Assembly: GCF_001888165.1 (NCBI RefSeq)
Contig: NZ_CP015455.1
Coordinates: 1,420,001 to 1,484,000, forward strand
From: Syntrophotalea acetylenica
GTDB taxonomy: Bacteria > Desulfobacterota > Desulfuromonadia > Desulfuromonadales > Syntrophotaleaceae
Direction of reading: 5' to 3'
DNA: 64,000 bases
Under the pieces are notes generated by a model. It was not told the DNA's origin and ran no database searches. It was given only the letters and a program-made list of their open reading frames with translations. The translations under genes were made by a program, and so were the position numbers. This document shows positions 45,605 to 54,629 of this stretch, in pieces (positions within the stretch are counted from its first letter, which is position 1; each line of letters begins with the position of its first letter).

Positions 45605-46570
45605 TCAGGCCACCAGTTGCAGCAGCAGTACTTCCATTGCCAATTGTCGGTTGACGTTCCTTTCGAGGTGTCGTCGTGAAGCCAGCAGGGCGGTGAGTTT
45701 TCTGACGATGGTAATGATGTCTTCCCTGCGAGACACCTGCTCGAGGGTTTCCAGCATGTCGATGTTCACCAGTTCCTCGACTGTGCATCCGTGCTTCAGC
45801 AGCAGCAGGTCCCTGTAAAAGGCCTGAATGATTTCGAGGATATCGAAAACAAGATCTTTTTCTTCGGCGATGTCCTGAGCGAGCTGGAGCAGGGGAAGTA
45901 TGCTCCCCGGGCTGAGCCCTGCGATTTGTTTAAGAAGTTCCCTGCGCCGCTGCAGGTACAGATCACGGTCCTTGCCAAGGGCTTTTTTGAAACTGCCTTC
46001 GGACAACGTTGCCAAAACATGCGACTGGATATCGTCGAGGTTCAGCTGCGCGGCCAGCACTTCCTGCAGTTTTTCCCTGGGGATGCGGGAAAAGGGCAGC
46101 CGCTGGCAGCGTGACCGGATCGTGGGCAGCACCGCATCCGGTGCCGGGGTCAGCAGAATTATCAGGGTTTGTGGACGCGGTTCCTCCAGGGTTTTCAGCA
46201 AGGAGTTGGCGGCGGCGGGATTCATCTTTTCGGCGCCGTCGATAATGCATACCTTGTGGGAAGCTTCCAGCGGCCGGTAGGACAATTCCTTCTGCAGGGC
46301 ACGGATCTGTTCGATTTTGATGGATGCTCCGTCCGGCCCGAGCAGATGGAGATCCGGATGATTATGATGGTCTATCTTGTGGCAGGCCGGACAGTTGCCG
46401 CAACTGTTGCCGCAGGCGCAAAACAGCATGCGTGTCAGCGCCAGGGCGACGAGGCGCTTGCCGACACCTTCGGGTCCCTCGAAAAGATAGGCGTGCGGCA
46501 ACCGCCCCGAAGAGACGGCTCTTTGCAACAGGTTTTTCTGTTGCTGGTGCCCCAGAATCCTGTTGAACAT
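45605..46570 (-). CDS. holB: DNA polymerase III subunit delta-prime
   Basis: A 321-residue clamp-loader subunit. It starts FNRILGHQQQKNLL; the P-loop-like GPEGVGKRLVA is near residues 33-43, the zinc module CACGNSCGNCPACHK near 52-66, and the sensor region KTLEEPRP near 128. The C-terminal third is helical. Start and stop of holB and tmk overlap by one base (TGATG), so they are translationally coupled. Confidence 0.94.
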   Translation of the reverse strand: MFNRILGHQQQKNLLQRAVSSGRLPHAYLFEGPEGVGKRLVALALTRMLFCACGNSCGNCPACHKIDHHNHPDLHLLGPDGASIKIEQIRALQKELSYRPLEASHKVCIIDGAEKMNPAAANSLLKTLEEPRPQTLIILLTPAPDAVLPTIRSRCQRLPFSRIPREKLQEVLAAQLNLDDIQSHVLATLSEGSFKKALGKDRDLYLQRRRELLKQIAGLSPGSILPLLQLAQDIAEEKDLVFDILEIIQAFYRDLLLLKHGCTVEELVNIDMLETLEQVSRREDIITIVRKLTALLASRRHLERNVNRQLAMEVLLLQLVA

Positions 46571-47220
46571 CAGGCCCTCCCTGCCGCCATGGCCATTGCC
46601 GAAGTGACCTGCCAGATGCGGTCGGCAACCTGCTCGGGGGTACCGTCTGCGTCGATAATTCTGAAGCGGGAGGGTGCCCGGCGCGCCAGTTCCAGGTAAC
46701 CCTGGCGGACCTTGAGATGAAAGGCCAGCGCCTCCTGCTCGAAGCGGTCTTCGTCCGGTCCTGCACTGGCGGCGTTGCGCGCCCGGGCTCTGGTGATGCC
46801 TTGCTCCGCGGGCATGTCCAGCAGCAGGGTGAGATGCGGACGGCAGGTCCCGGCCGCCACATCGTTCAACAGGTGGATGAGTTCCAGGTCAAGTCCGCGA
46901 CCATATCCCTGATAGGCCAGAGTCGCGTCGCTGAAGCGATCGCACAGGACGATGGCGCCTTTTTGAAGCGCCGGAGCGATGATTTCATCCACATGTTGCG
47001 CCCGTGCCGCCGCATACAGAAGCAGCTCGGCTTTAGCTACCAGCAGGTTGTTGCCGGGATTCAGGAGAATCTGCCGGATCTGGTCGGAAATGGGACAGCC
47101 GCCGGGTTCACGGGTAACCAATACCCTGATCCCGAGGTCTTCGAGCCGGGAGGCCAGAACTTTAATCTGCGTGGTCTTGCCGCAGCCTTCAATGCCTTCG
47201 AGGCTTATAAACAGGGACAT
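46570..47220 (-). CDS. tmk: Thymidylate kinase
   Basis: A 216-residue kinase converting dTMP to dTDP. The P-loop is EGIEGCGKTTQ near residues 8-18, the DR motif VLCDRFSDATLAYQG near 91, REPGG near 37, and the LID region with TRARARN near 147. Length is normal. It is the first gene of the tmk-holB-ricT-metG run on this strand. Confidence 0.95.
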   Translation of the reverse strand: MSLFISLEGIEGCGKTTQIKVLASRLEDLGIRVLVTREPGGCPISDQIRQILLNPGNNLLVAKAELLLYAAARAQHVDEIIAPALQKGAIVLCDRFSDATLAYQGYGRGLDLELIHLLNDVAAGTCRPHLTLLLDMPAEQGITRARARNAASAGPDEDRFEQEALAFHLKVRQGYLELARRAPSRFRIIDADGTPEQVADRIWQVTSAMAMAAGRA

Positions 47221-47380
47221 TTGTTTTCCGATCCATTGAATAGCCTTAAATGCGCAATTATAGAAATCGTCATTTACTTTATCAAGGAAATTCTCCGCTT
47301 ACCCATCTCGGGCCCTTGTTTCGGCAGGCGTTTCCCCATCCGCTGCGCGCTTCCACCGGAATTATTCCCAGCATCCCGTT

Positions 47381-47419
47381 CATGCGGAAACCACGGATGG
47401 ATACCGTGGGTTTTCCGCA
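47381..47419. repeat. Interspersed repeat, copy D (divergent)
   Basis: CATGCGGAAACCACGGATGG resembles copy C CATCCGGAAACTCCGGATG. It also forms a longer imperfect hairpin, TGCGGAAACCACGG with CCGTGGGTTTTCCGCA, over a seven-base loop. Confidence 0.45.
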
Positions 47420-47465
47420 GGAAAGCCAGGACTCATGAACACAGGTTCGAGATGTTTGTTTTTTG

Positions 47466-47494
47466 TTGACTTCACCTTGCCCTTGGCATATATT
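47466..47494 (+). promoter_or_regulatory. Strong promoter-like site upstream of tRNA-His
   Basis: TTGACT (47466-47471), a 17-base spacer, then TATATT (47489-47494). A transcript would start near 47501, about 160 bases before tRNA-His; the leader holds no gene I can support. Confidence 0.5.
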
Positions 47495-47618
47495 CCTGGC
47501 CTCCGATCGTGGTGCCTGGGCTGATTTATCGAGTGGTCAGGCCGCGGGGGATGTTACCGGGCCGGCAGTGAGGCAACGGCGGGGCCGTCAGGCGGCAGCC
47601 GGGACCGGAAAAAATTGT

Positions 47619-47648
47619 TTGACAAAGTGTGTGACGGTTAAGTACAAT
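47619..47648 (+). promoter_or_regulatory. tRNA-His promoter
   Basis: A perfect TTGACA (47619-47624), an 18-base spacer and TACAAT (47643-47648), placing the start of transcription about 7 bases before the tRNA. Confidence 0.75.
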
Positions 47649-47662
47649 TCCGCCGCTTTCAT

Positions 47663-47739
47663 GGTGGGTGTAGCTCAGTTGGTAGAGCACTGGATTGTGG
47701 CTCCAGTTGTCGAGGGTTCGAGCCCCTTCACTCACCCCA
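47663..47739 (+). tRNA. tRNA-His (anticodon GTG)
   Basis: Cloverleaf with acceptor GTGGGTG pairing with CACTCAC, an extra G at position -1 opposite C73 as in histidine tRNAs, anticodon loop TTGTGGC, T arm GGGTTCGAGCCCC and an encoded CCA end. A promoter is 15 bases upstream and a terminator follows. Confidence 0.95.
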
Positions 47740-47751
47740 TTTATCGACCAT

Positions 47752-47825
47752 GCCCGTCTGCCGTTTGACCAGGGCGCCGGATCCCAGGGATCTGGCCCGG
47801 TTGACGAGTGACGGGCTTTTTGTTT
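47752..47825 (+). terminator. Terminator after tRNA-His
   Basis: GCCCGTC (47752-47758) pairs with GACGGGC (47810-47816) over a long loop that carries its own hairpin around GATCCCAGGGATC; TTTTTGTTTT follows. Confidence 0.65.
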
Positions 47826-47902
47826 TAATTGCCCGGTGCCGCAATCAGGGGATAAGCCTCCACGTCGGATGACGACCGCGGCAAGCGCCGGCTTCACGAT
47901 TT

Positions 47903-47985
47903 GCGAGAGTGGCGGAACTGGCAGACGCACTGGACTTAGGATCCAGCGGGCAACCGTGGGGGTTCGACTCCCCCCTCTCGCACCA
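47903..47985 (+). tRNA. tRNA-Leu (anticodon TAG)
   Basis: An 83-base class II tRNA with acceptor GCGAGAG pairing with CTCTCGC, anticodon loop CTTAGGA, a long variable arm (CGGGCAACCGTG), T arm GGGGGTTCGACTCCCCC and an encoded CCA. It precedes tig by 162 bases. Confidence 0.95.
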
Positions 47986-48147
47986 TTCAGATTCGCAACC
48001 CCCTTGATGCCCCTGAACACAGGGGTGTGGACGTGTCGGAATACGCTGCCGGTCTTCCGGGAATTTATCGGGGAGACGGCGGTACGGTCGACTGAATTCA
48101 CGAATTGATGTAACGAATCGCCAATTATTTTTCGCGAGGTAATAGCA

Positions 48148-49467
48148 ATGAATGTTAAAGTTGAAGATGTCAACGCCGTCAAGAAAAAGCTTTCCTTTGA
48201 AATTCCCGCCGAAACGGTTGATGTCGAATTTGGTAAAGCATTCGCCAAGTTGGCCAAAACCGCAAAAATTCCCGGTTTTCGTCCCGGCAAAGTGCCTCGC
48301 AATGTTCTTGAGCGGCAATTCGGACCTTCCGTGGAGGCGCAGGTTTTTGAAAAACTGGTTAACGAAACCTTTTTCAAAGCCCTGGTCGAACAGAAGATCG
48401 ATGCTGTTTCCGTTCCTGAAATCGTGGACAACAGCCTGCTGAAAGCCGGGCAGGCGTTCACCTACGAGGCCCATGTCGAGGTTCGTCCGAAAATCGAAGC
48501 GAAGGATTATCTGGGTCTCGAACTCAAGAAAGAAACATTCTCCGTCGACGACAAGGTCGTTGAAGAGAGACTGGAGCAGATGCGCAAAAGCCGCTCCAAG
48601 GTCGAAAAGAGCGAACGCACCGTTGCCCGGATGGGTGATATCGCCGTGATCGATTTCGAGGGCTTTGTCGACGGTGAGGCTTTTGCGGGCGGTAAGGCCG
48701 AAAATCATGAACTGGAACTCGGCTCAAACAGTTTCATTCCCGGTTTTGAGGACCAGGTGGCCGGAATTGAGTGCGGGCAGGAAAAAGACATCGAGGTGAC
48801 CTTTCCGGAAGACTACGGGAACCAGGATCTCGCCGGCAAGGCTGCGGTTTTCAAGGTCCGGCTGAATGACATCAAGGAACGAATCCTCCCCGAACTGGAT
48901 GAAGATTTTGCCAAGGAAGCGGGGTTGGAGAGCATCCAGGATCTCAAAACCAAGATTCGGGAAAGCATCGAGGAACAGGAACAGGATCGTATTGAAAAGG
49001 AATTTCGTGAAAGGATGATACAGGCCCTGATTCAGGCAAATCCTTTTGACCTGCCCGATGCGATGGTGGATTCGCAGCTGGATTTCATGCTGGAAAACCT
49101 CAAAAATCGCATGCAGTCCCAGGGGATGCGCCTTGAGGATATGGGGATCACCGCCGAATCCTTCAAAAACATCTACCGCGATCTTGCCATCAGGCAGGTT
49201 AAGGGCAGCCTGATTCTGGAAGCGATTGCCATCCAGGAAAATCTCAAGATCGAAGAAGACGAAATCCAGGACAAACTGGATGAAATCGTCGAAACCAGCG
49301 GTGCCCCCCGCGAAGCGGTGATGAATTTCTACAGCAGCGACGAACGGCGGCGCAGTCTGGTTTCGCAGATGGCCGAGGAAAAGGTGGTGGCCTTTCTGAC
49401 CGGCAAGGCCAAAATCGAGATGGTTGACAAGGAAGCCCTCGAAAAATCCGCAATGATGGAGGAGTGA
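48148..49467 (+). CDS. tig: Trigger factor
   Basis: A 439-residue ribosome-associated chaperone and peptidyl-prolyl isomerase. The ribosome-binding signature [17 protein letters not shown] is at residues 45-61, the FKBP-type domain ([34 protein letters not shown]) at about 155-245, and the helical C-terminal chaperone domain after 250. Length and domain order are normal. GAGGTAATAGC precedes the ATG. It is followed 4 bases later by clpP, the usual arrangement. Confidence 0.97.
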   Translation: MNVKVEDVNAVKKKLSFEIPAETVDVEFGKAFAKLAKTAKIPGFRPGKVPRNVLERQFGPSVEAQVFEKLVNETFFKALVEQKIDAVSVPEIVDNSLLKAGQAFTYEAHVEVRPKIEAKDYLGLELKKETFSVDDKVVEERLEQMRKSRSKVEKSERTVARMGDIAVIDFEGFVDGEAFAGGKAENHELELGSNSFIPGFEDQVAGIECGQEKDIEVTFPEDYGNQDLAGKAAVFKVRLNDIKERILPELDEDFAKEAGLESIQDLKTKIRESIEEQEQDRIEKEFRERMIQALIQANPFDLPDAMVDSQLDFMLENLKNRMQSQGMRLEDMGITAESFKNIYRDLAIRQVKGSLILEAIAIQENLKIEEDEIQDKLDEIVETSGAPREAVMNFYSSDERRRSLVSQMAEEKVVAFLTGKAKIEMVDKEALEKSAMMEE

Positions 49468-49471
49468 TTCC

Positions 49472-50056
49472 ATGAGTCTTATCCCCATGGTAGTTGAGCA
49501 GACAGGCCGGGGCGAGCGGGCCTACGATATTTTTTCCCGCCTGCTCAAGGACCGGATTATCTTCCTTGGCGGTTCTGTCGATGACCAGGTAGCCAATCTG
49601 ATCATCGCCCAGATGCTGTTTCTGGAATCCGAGGATCCCGAGAAGGAGATCTTTCTCTACATCAATTCTCCCGGCGGGGTAGTGACCGCGGGTATGGCCA
49701 TTTACGACACCATGCAGTATGTGCGTTGTCCTGTCTCCACCCTTTGTGTGGGACAGGCCGCCAGCATGGGTGCCGTGCTGCTTGCCGCCGGCGCCGAAGG
49801 CAAGCGTTTTGCCCTGCCGCATGCCCGCATCATGATTCATCAGCCGTGGGGCGGCTTCCAGGGGCAGGCCACCGATATCAATATCCACGCCCAGGAAATC
49901 CTGCGTTTGCGGGAAACGCTCAACGGCGTGCTCGCCAGGCATACGGGACAGTCTCTGGAAAAAATCGCCGCCGATACGGAACGTGATTTTTTCATGGGTA
50001 GCGAGGAAGCTAAAAAGTATGGTATCGTTGACGACATAGTGAAGAGAAAAACCTGA
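49472..50056 (+). CDS. clpP: ATP-dependent Clp protease proteolytic subunit
   Basis: A 194-residue serine protease that forms the barrel for ClpX. The catalytic Ser98 is in [14 protein letters not shown], His about 123 in [11 protein letters not shown], and Asp about 172 in [12 protein letters not shown]. The N-terminal [19 protein letters not shown] is typical and GGAGTGATTCC precedes the ATG. It lies between tig and clpX. Confidence 0.97.
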   Translation: MSLIPMVVEQTGRGERAYDIFSRLLKDRIIFLGGSVDDQVANLIIAQMLFLESEDPEKEIFLYINSPGGVVTAGMAIYDTMQYVRCPVSTLCVGQAASMGAVLLAAGAEGKRFALPHARIMIHQPWGGFQGQATDINIHAQEILRLRETLNGVLARHTGQSLEKIAADTERDFFMGSEEAKKYGIVDDIVKRKT

Positions 50057-50078
50057 ACTTTTTAGCACGGAGGATTAT

Positions 50079-51329
50079 GTGAGCGATCGTGATGGAAAGT
50101 CCGGATATCTGACTTGTTCTTTCTGCGGGAAAGGGCAGGACGATGTAAAGAAGCTTATTGCCGGACCCGATGTCTACATTTGCGATGAGTGCATCGAGCT
50201 GTGCAAGGACATCATTGCAGAAGAAGCAAAGCTGGAAGGGGGAGGCGAACCGGGGCCTAAACGGCTGCCGCGCCCGTCCGAAATTAAAGACGCTCTGGAT
50301 GAATACGTCATTGGTCAGGAGCGGGCCAAGAAGATCCTTTCCGTTGCCGTGTACAATCACTACAAGCGGGTCGAACTCGCTCAGAGCAGCGACGGGGTGG
50401 AAATCCAGAAGAGCAACATTCTTATGCTCGGTCCCACGGGCAGCGGAAAGACGCTGCTGGCGCAAACCCTCGCAAGATTGTTGAACGTGCCTTTTGCCAT
50501 TGCCGACGCCACCAATCTGACCGAGGCCGGGTATGTCGGCGAAGATGTGGAGAACATCATTCTGAACCTGCTGCAGGCCGCCGATTACGATCTTGAAAAG
50601 GCGCAGCGCGGCATCATTTATATCGACGAAGTGGACAAGATTGCGCGCAAGTCCGATTCGCCCTCCATCACACGGGATGTTTCCGGCGAAGGGGTGCAGC
50701 AGGCGCTTCTCAAGATCATCGAAGGCACGACGGCCAGTGTCCCTCCGAAGGGCGGAAGGAAACATCCCCAGCAGGAGTTTCTCAAGGTCGATACGACCAA
50801 TATCCTGTTCATCTGCGGGGGGGCTTTTTCCGGGCTTGACGGCATCATCAAACAGCGCAGTGGCAGCAAGGTCATGGGCTTCGGCGCCGAAATCAGGGAA
50901 AAAAAAGAAATGGGCATCGGCGAAGTTCTGGCCCTTACGGAACCGATGGATCTGATCCGTTTCGGACTGATTCCCGAATTCGTGGGACGCCTGCCGGTGA
51001 TCGCCACCCTCGAGGAACTCGATGAAGAGTCTCTGGTACGCATTCTCAAGGAACCGAGGAATGCGCTGGTGAAGCAATACCAGAAACTTTTCGACATGGA
51101 AAAAGTGCAGCTCAAGTTCACCGACGGGGCGCTGGTCGCGGTGGCCGAGGAGGCGTTGAAGCGCAAAACCGGCGCCCGCGGTTTGCGGTCCATTATCGAA
51201 AACTCCATGCTTGACGTCATGTATGACATCCCTTCCCAGGACCGGGTCAAGGAAGTGGTTATCAACGAAGATGTCATTCGCCAGCAAGGCAAGCCTATTA
51301 TCGTTTACGATTGCGCGGAATCGGCCTAG
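50079..51329 (+). CDS. clpX: ATP-dependent Clp protease ATP-binding subunit ClpX
   Basis: A 416-residue AAA+ unfoldase. The zinc-binding domain [14 protein letters not shown] with CDECIELC is at residues 13-45, Walker [13 protein letters not shown] near 118-129, Walker [10 protein letters not shown] near 180, and the pore and sensor regions follow ([23 protein letters not shown]). GTG start preceded by GGAGG. Length is normal. Substrate unfolding for ClpP. Confidence 0.97.
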   Translation: MSDRDGKSGYLTCSFCGKGQDDVKKLIAGPDVYICDECIELCKDIIAEEAKLEGGGEPGPKRLPRPSEIKDALDEYVIGQERAKKILSVAVYNHYKRVELAQSSDGVEIQKSNILMLGPTGSGKTLLAQTLARLLNVPFAIADATNLTEAGYVGEDVENIILNLLQAADYDLEKAQRGIIYIDEVDKIARKSDSPSITRDVSGEGVQQALLKIIEGTTASVPPKGGRKHPQQEFLKVDTTNILFICGGAFSGLDGIIKQRSGSKVMGFGAEIREKKEMGIGEVLALTEPMDLIRFGLIPEFVGRLPVIATLEELDEESLVRILKEPRNALVKQYQKLFDMEKVQLKFTDGALVAVAEEALKRKTGARGLRSIIENSMLDVMYDIPSQDRVKEVVINEDVIRQQGKPIIVYDCAESA

Positions 51330-51371
51330 GACCACTTGCAGGTGCGATTACCGGGAGAAGCTGAATCCATA

Positions 51372-53776
51372 ATGACTATACAGGACACACCCACAGGCAG
51401 CAGCGGCATTCCGCTGCTGCCTTTGCGCGATATTGTGATCTTTCCTTTCATGGTTACGCCGCTGTTCGTAGCGCGTGACAAGTCCATCAGTGCGCTTGAA
51501 ACCGCCATGGAAGGGGATAAGCTGATTTTACTTGCCACCCAGAAGGATCCGCAGGTCGACGACCCCTGTCTGGAGGATGTCTACGAAGTGGGCACTCTGG
51601 CGCAGGTCGTACAGATGCTCAAGCTGCCGGACGGCACGATCAAAGTGCTGGTTGAAGGACAGGTCCGGGCGCGCATCGACAGCTGGAACGCCGAGGAAAA
51701 TCATATTCAGGTTGCCGTAACCCGGCTCGATGACGAGGACGTCGCGGAAGATTCGGAACTCGAGGCGTTGCTGCGTAGCGTCAGCGAGCTTTTCGAGTCC
51801 TACGTCTCTCTCAGTAAAAAGATTCCGACCGAGGTCGCTGCCTCGGTCGCCGGCACACAGGATCCCGGACGGCTGTCCGATACGGTGGCGGCGCATCTCG
51901 GTCTCAGGGTGCAGGAAAAACAGGAACTGCTGAACGTCTGTGATCCGACGGAGCGTCTGGACAGGCTCGTCATACTGCTTGCCCGTGAGGTGGAAATCCT
52001 CGAAATCGAAAAGAAGATCCGTTCGAGGGTCAAAGGGCAGATGGAGCGCAGTCAGAAGGAATACTATCTTAACGAGCAGATGCGGGCCATCCAGAAAGAA
52101 CTCGGCGAGAATGACGATTTCAAGGTCGAGCTGGCTGAACTCGAGACACGCATCAAGGATGCGCGCATGTCGCCGGAATCCGAAGAGCGCGCCCTGGGAG
52201 AATTGCGCAAATTGCGCATGATGTCTCCGAGTTCGGCGGAGGCGACCGTCGTGCGGAACTATATCGACTGGCTGGTTTCCGTGCCCTGGACGAAAAAAAC
52301 CCGGGACCGTCGCGACATGGTCTATGCAGAGAGCATTCTCGAAGCGGATCATTACGGACTGGACAAGGTCAAGGAGCGTATTCTCGAGTACCTTGCCGTA
52401 CAGGCACTGGTCAAGAAGATCAAGGGGCCGATTCTCTGTCTGGTGGGACCGCCCGGCGTTGGCAAGACCTCCCTCGGCAAATCGATTGCCCGCTCCCTTG
52501 GCAGAAAGTTCGCCCGTATTTCATTGGGGGGGTTGCGTGACGAGGCGGAAATCCGCGGGCACAGGCGTACCTACATCGGCGCCATGCCCGGGAAAATTGT
52601 TCAGAACATGCGCAAGGTCGGGGTTAAAAATCCGGTTTTTCTTTTCGACGAGATCGACAAGATAAGCAGCGACTTCCGGGGGACCCCTCATCGGCATTGC
52701 TCGAGGTGCTCGACCCCGAACAGAATGCCACCTTCGGCGATCATTACCTGGAGATCGAGTACGATCTGTCCGACGTGATGTTCATCGCTACCGCCAACAG
52801 CCTGCACGGTATCGCAAGGCCTCTTCTCGATCGGATGGAGGTTATCCGCCTGGAAGGGTACACGGAAGACGAGAAGGTCAACATCGCGCAAAAATATCTG
52901 GTTGGCAAACAGGTCAAGGGGCATGGGCTGGACCCCTTGCGGATTCGCTTCTGCGATGCTGCCATTTACCGAATCATCCGGCACTACACCCGGGAATCGG
53001 GGGTGCGAAATCTCGAAAGGGAAATTGCCAATATCTGCCGGAAAGTTGCGCGCCAGGTGGTTTTATCAAAAGACAAAAAACAAAACTTCAATATCGATGA
53101 AGAAGCGGTCAGAAGCTATCTCGGGGTTCACCGTTACGAGTACGGGGTCAGGGAGCAGGAAAGCAGTGTCGGTCTTGTCACCGGCCTGGCCTGGACCGAG
53201 GTCGGCGGGGAGTTGCTCACCATCGAGACCTCGGTGCTTCAGGGACACGGCAAGCTTATCGTAACCGGACAGCTGGGCGACGTCATGCAGGAGTCCGCCA
53301 AGGCCGCATTGAGCTACGTGCGGTCGCGCTGGCAGGCTCTCCAGCTGGAAAGGGAGTTTTATCATAAAATCGACATTCACATTCATGTTCCCGAAGGCGC
53401 CATTCCCAAGGATGGGCCCTCCGCCGGGATCACCATGGCGACCGCTCTGGCTTCCGCGCTTACCGGGCGGGAAGTCGACCGCAACCTGGCCATGACGGGA
53501 GAGATCACACTGCGTGGGCGGGTGCTGGCCATCGGAGGTCTCAAGGAAAAGTTGCTGGCTGCCAGAAGGGCAGGGCTGAAGCGCGTGTTGATCCCCGCCG
53601 AAAACAGGAAGAATCTCGAAGACGTGCCGCAGGCCATTCTTTCGGCTCTGGAAATAGTGGCTGTCTCGCACATGGACGAGGTCCTTGACCAGGCGCTCGG
53701 GATGGCCGCGCCTCTCGCACCCGCAAGTCCGGTGAAAGACCAGTCTCTCGGTGTCGATGGGCCTGTTTGTCACTAG
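51372..53776 (+). CDS. lon: Lon protease, broken by a one-base frameshift
   Basis: Together the two frames encode a normal Lon of about 801 residues. The N-terminal substrate domain starts [15 protein letters not shown] (residue about 12), Walker [14 protein letters not shown] is near 358, Walker [10 protein letters not shown] near 425, and the catalytic Ser lies in [11 protein letters not shown] near 683 with Lys about 42 residues later. At 52678-52682 the sequence has five G; six would read [19 protein letters not shown] and continue in the second frame, instead of RGTPHRHC and a stop at 52778. The ATG at 51372 is used; a TTG at 51336 is a weaker possibility. It is 42 bases after clpX. Confidence 0.93.
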
Positions 53777-53797
53777 CAAAAAAGTAGAAATAATCCC

Positions 53798-53827
53798 TTG
53801 ACACTGTTTTTCGAGTTCTGATATAAG
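53798..53827 (+). promoter_or_regulatory. hup promoter
   Basis: TTGACA (53798-53803), an 18-base spacer and TATAAG (53822-53827), about 50 bases before the GTG start of the HU gene. Confidence 0.75.
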
Positions 53828-53878
53828 TATCGCACTTTCAGCGGCACCAAATCTTTCAATTAAAAGTGGAGGTATATT

Positions 53879-54151
53879 GTGACCAAAGCCGATCTTGTCA
53901 ATGCAATGGCTGAAAAAGCAGGGCTCAGCAAAGCCGATACCGAAAAAGCCATCAAAGCGTTTACCGATGTCATCACGGATGCTCTGAAAGCTGGTGAAAA
54001 GGTGGCTCTGGTCGGATTTGGGACTTTCAGCGTCGGTGAGCGTGCGGCCCGTGTCGGCCAGAATCCGCAGACCGGTGAAAAAATGGACATTCCCTCCGCG
54101 AAGGTGCCCAAGTTCAAACCTGGCAAAGCGCTGAAAGATTCCGTTAACTGA
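53879..54151 (+). CDS. hup: DNA-binding protein HU
   Basis: A 90-residue HU-family nucleoid protein. [19 protein letters not shown] at the start, [24 protein letters not shown] in the beta arm with Asn-Pro, and [12 protein letters not shown] at the end are the family signature. GTG start with GTGGAGG 7 bases upstream. Own promoter upstream. A hairpin (TTCCGTTA, TAACGGAA) straddles the stop codon at 54139-54159. Confidence 0.97.
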   Translation: MTKADLVNAMAEKAGLSKADTEKAIKAFTDVITDALKAGEKVALVGFGTFSVGERAARVGQNPQTGEKMDIPSAKVPKFKPGKALKDSVN

Positions 54152-54183
54152 TAACGGAAATAGACTGCTGAACGAAGATACGC

Positions 54184-54247
54184 ATAGGAAACGCCCGGTC
54201 GCAATAAGACCCACTCTTCCCTGAGGCCGAAGACGTTTCCTATTTTA
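54184..54247 (+). ncRNA. Candidate structured RNA with a three-way junction
   Basis: A perfect outer stem ATAGGAAACG (54184-54193) with CGTTTCCTAT (54234-54243) encloses two inner hairpins: GGTC/GACC around GCAATAA (54197-54211), and TCTTC/GAAGA around a nine-base loop with CC/GG (54215-54233). A short TTTT follows. It lies between hup and the tRNA cluster. It could be a hup terminator, a processing element for the tRNAs, or a short RNA; I do not recognise an established family. Confidence 0.4.
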
Positions 54248-54262
54248 GTGCGAAAAAAATAC

Positions 54263-54339
54263 GGGGCTGTAGTAGAGTCGGTTACAACGCCGGCCTGTCA
54301 CGCCGGAGGTCGCGGGTTCGAGTCCCGTCAGCCCCGCCA
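54263..54339 (+). tRNA. tRNA-Asp (anticodon GTC), copy 1
   Basis: Acceptor GGGGCTG pairs with CAGCCCC, anticodon loop CTGTCAC, T arm GCGGGTTCGAGTCCCGT and an encoded CCA after discriminator G73. Identical to the copy at 54462. Confidence 0.95.
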
Positions 54340-54347
54340 TTTAAAAC

Positions 54348-54423
54348 GGGCGAATAGCTCAGCTGGGAGAGCATCGGCCTTACAAGCCGAGGGTCACAGG
54401 TTCGATCCCTGTTTCGCCCACCA
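54348..54423 (+). tRNA. tRNA-Val (anticodon TAC)
   Basis: Acceptor GGGCGAA pairs with TTCGCCC, anticodon loop CTTACAA, T arm ACAGGTTCGATCCCTGT, discriminator A and an encoded CCA. It lies between two identical tRNA-Asp genes. Confidence 0.95.
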
Positions 54424-54461
54424 TAACACTGGCGCGTTGGCGCCTGCACAAATACACAAAA

Positions 54462-54538
54462 GGGGCTGTAGTAGAGTCGGTTACAACGCCGGCCTGTCAC
54501 GCCGGAGGTCGCGGGTTCGAGTCCCGTCAGCCCCGCCA
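54462..54538 (+). tRNA. tRNA-Asp (anticodon GTC), copy 2
   Basis: Identical over its 77 bases to the copy at 54263-54339. The spacing to tRNA-Val is 38 bases and a terminator follows directly. Confidence 0.95.
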
Positions 54539-54545
54539 TAAAACG

Positions 54546-54580
54546 AGAGGCATCGCAATTTGCGATGCCTCTTCTGTTTT
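54546..54580 (+). terminator. Terminator of the tRNA cluster
   Basis: AGAGGCATCGC and GCGATGCCTCT form a perfect stem with an AT loop (54546-54572), followed by TCTGTTTT. Confidence 0.88.
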
Positions 54581-54629
54581 CAGGCACCTGATTTTATCTT
54601 TACCTGGCTGTGGTACACTTTTGTCAACC

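Larger units (their letters stand above)
47221..47662. other. 442-bp region between tmk and tRNA-His
   Basis: No gene. It holds repeat copy D (47381-47419) and two plus-strand promoter-like sites (47466-47494 and 47619-47648). The left part near 47221-47280 is AT-rich and probably contains the divergent tmk promoter. Confidence 0.6.

Noticed and set aside
52697-53776. A separate Lon C-terminal gene
   Set aside because: It starts in the middle of the AAA+ domain with no ribosome binding site; a one-base correction joins it to the upstream frame as a normal Lon.
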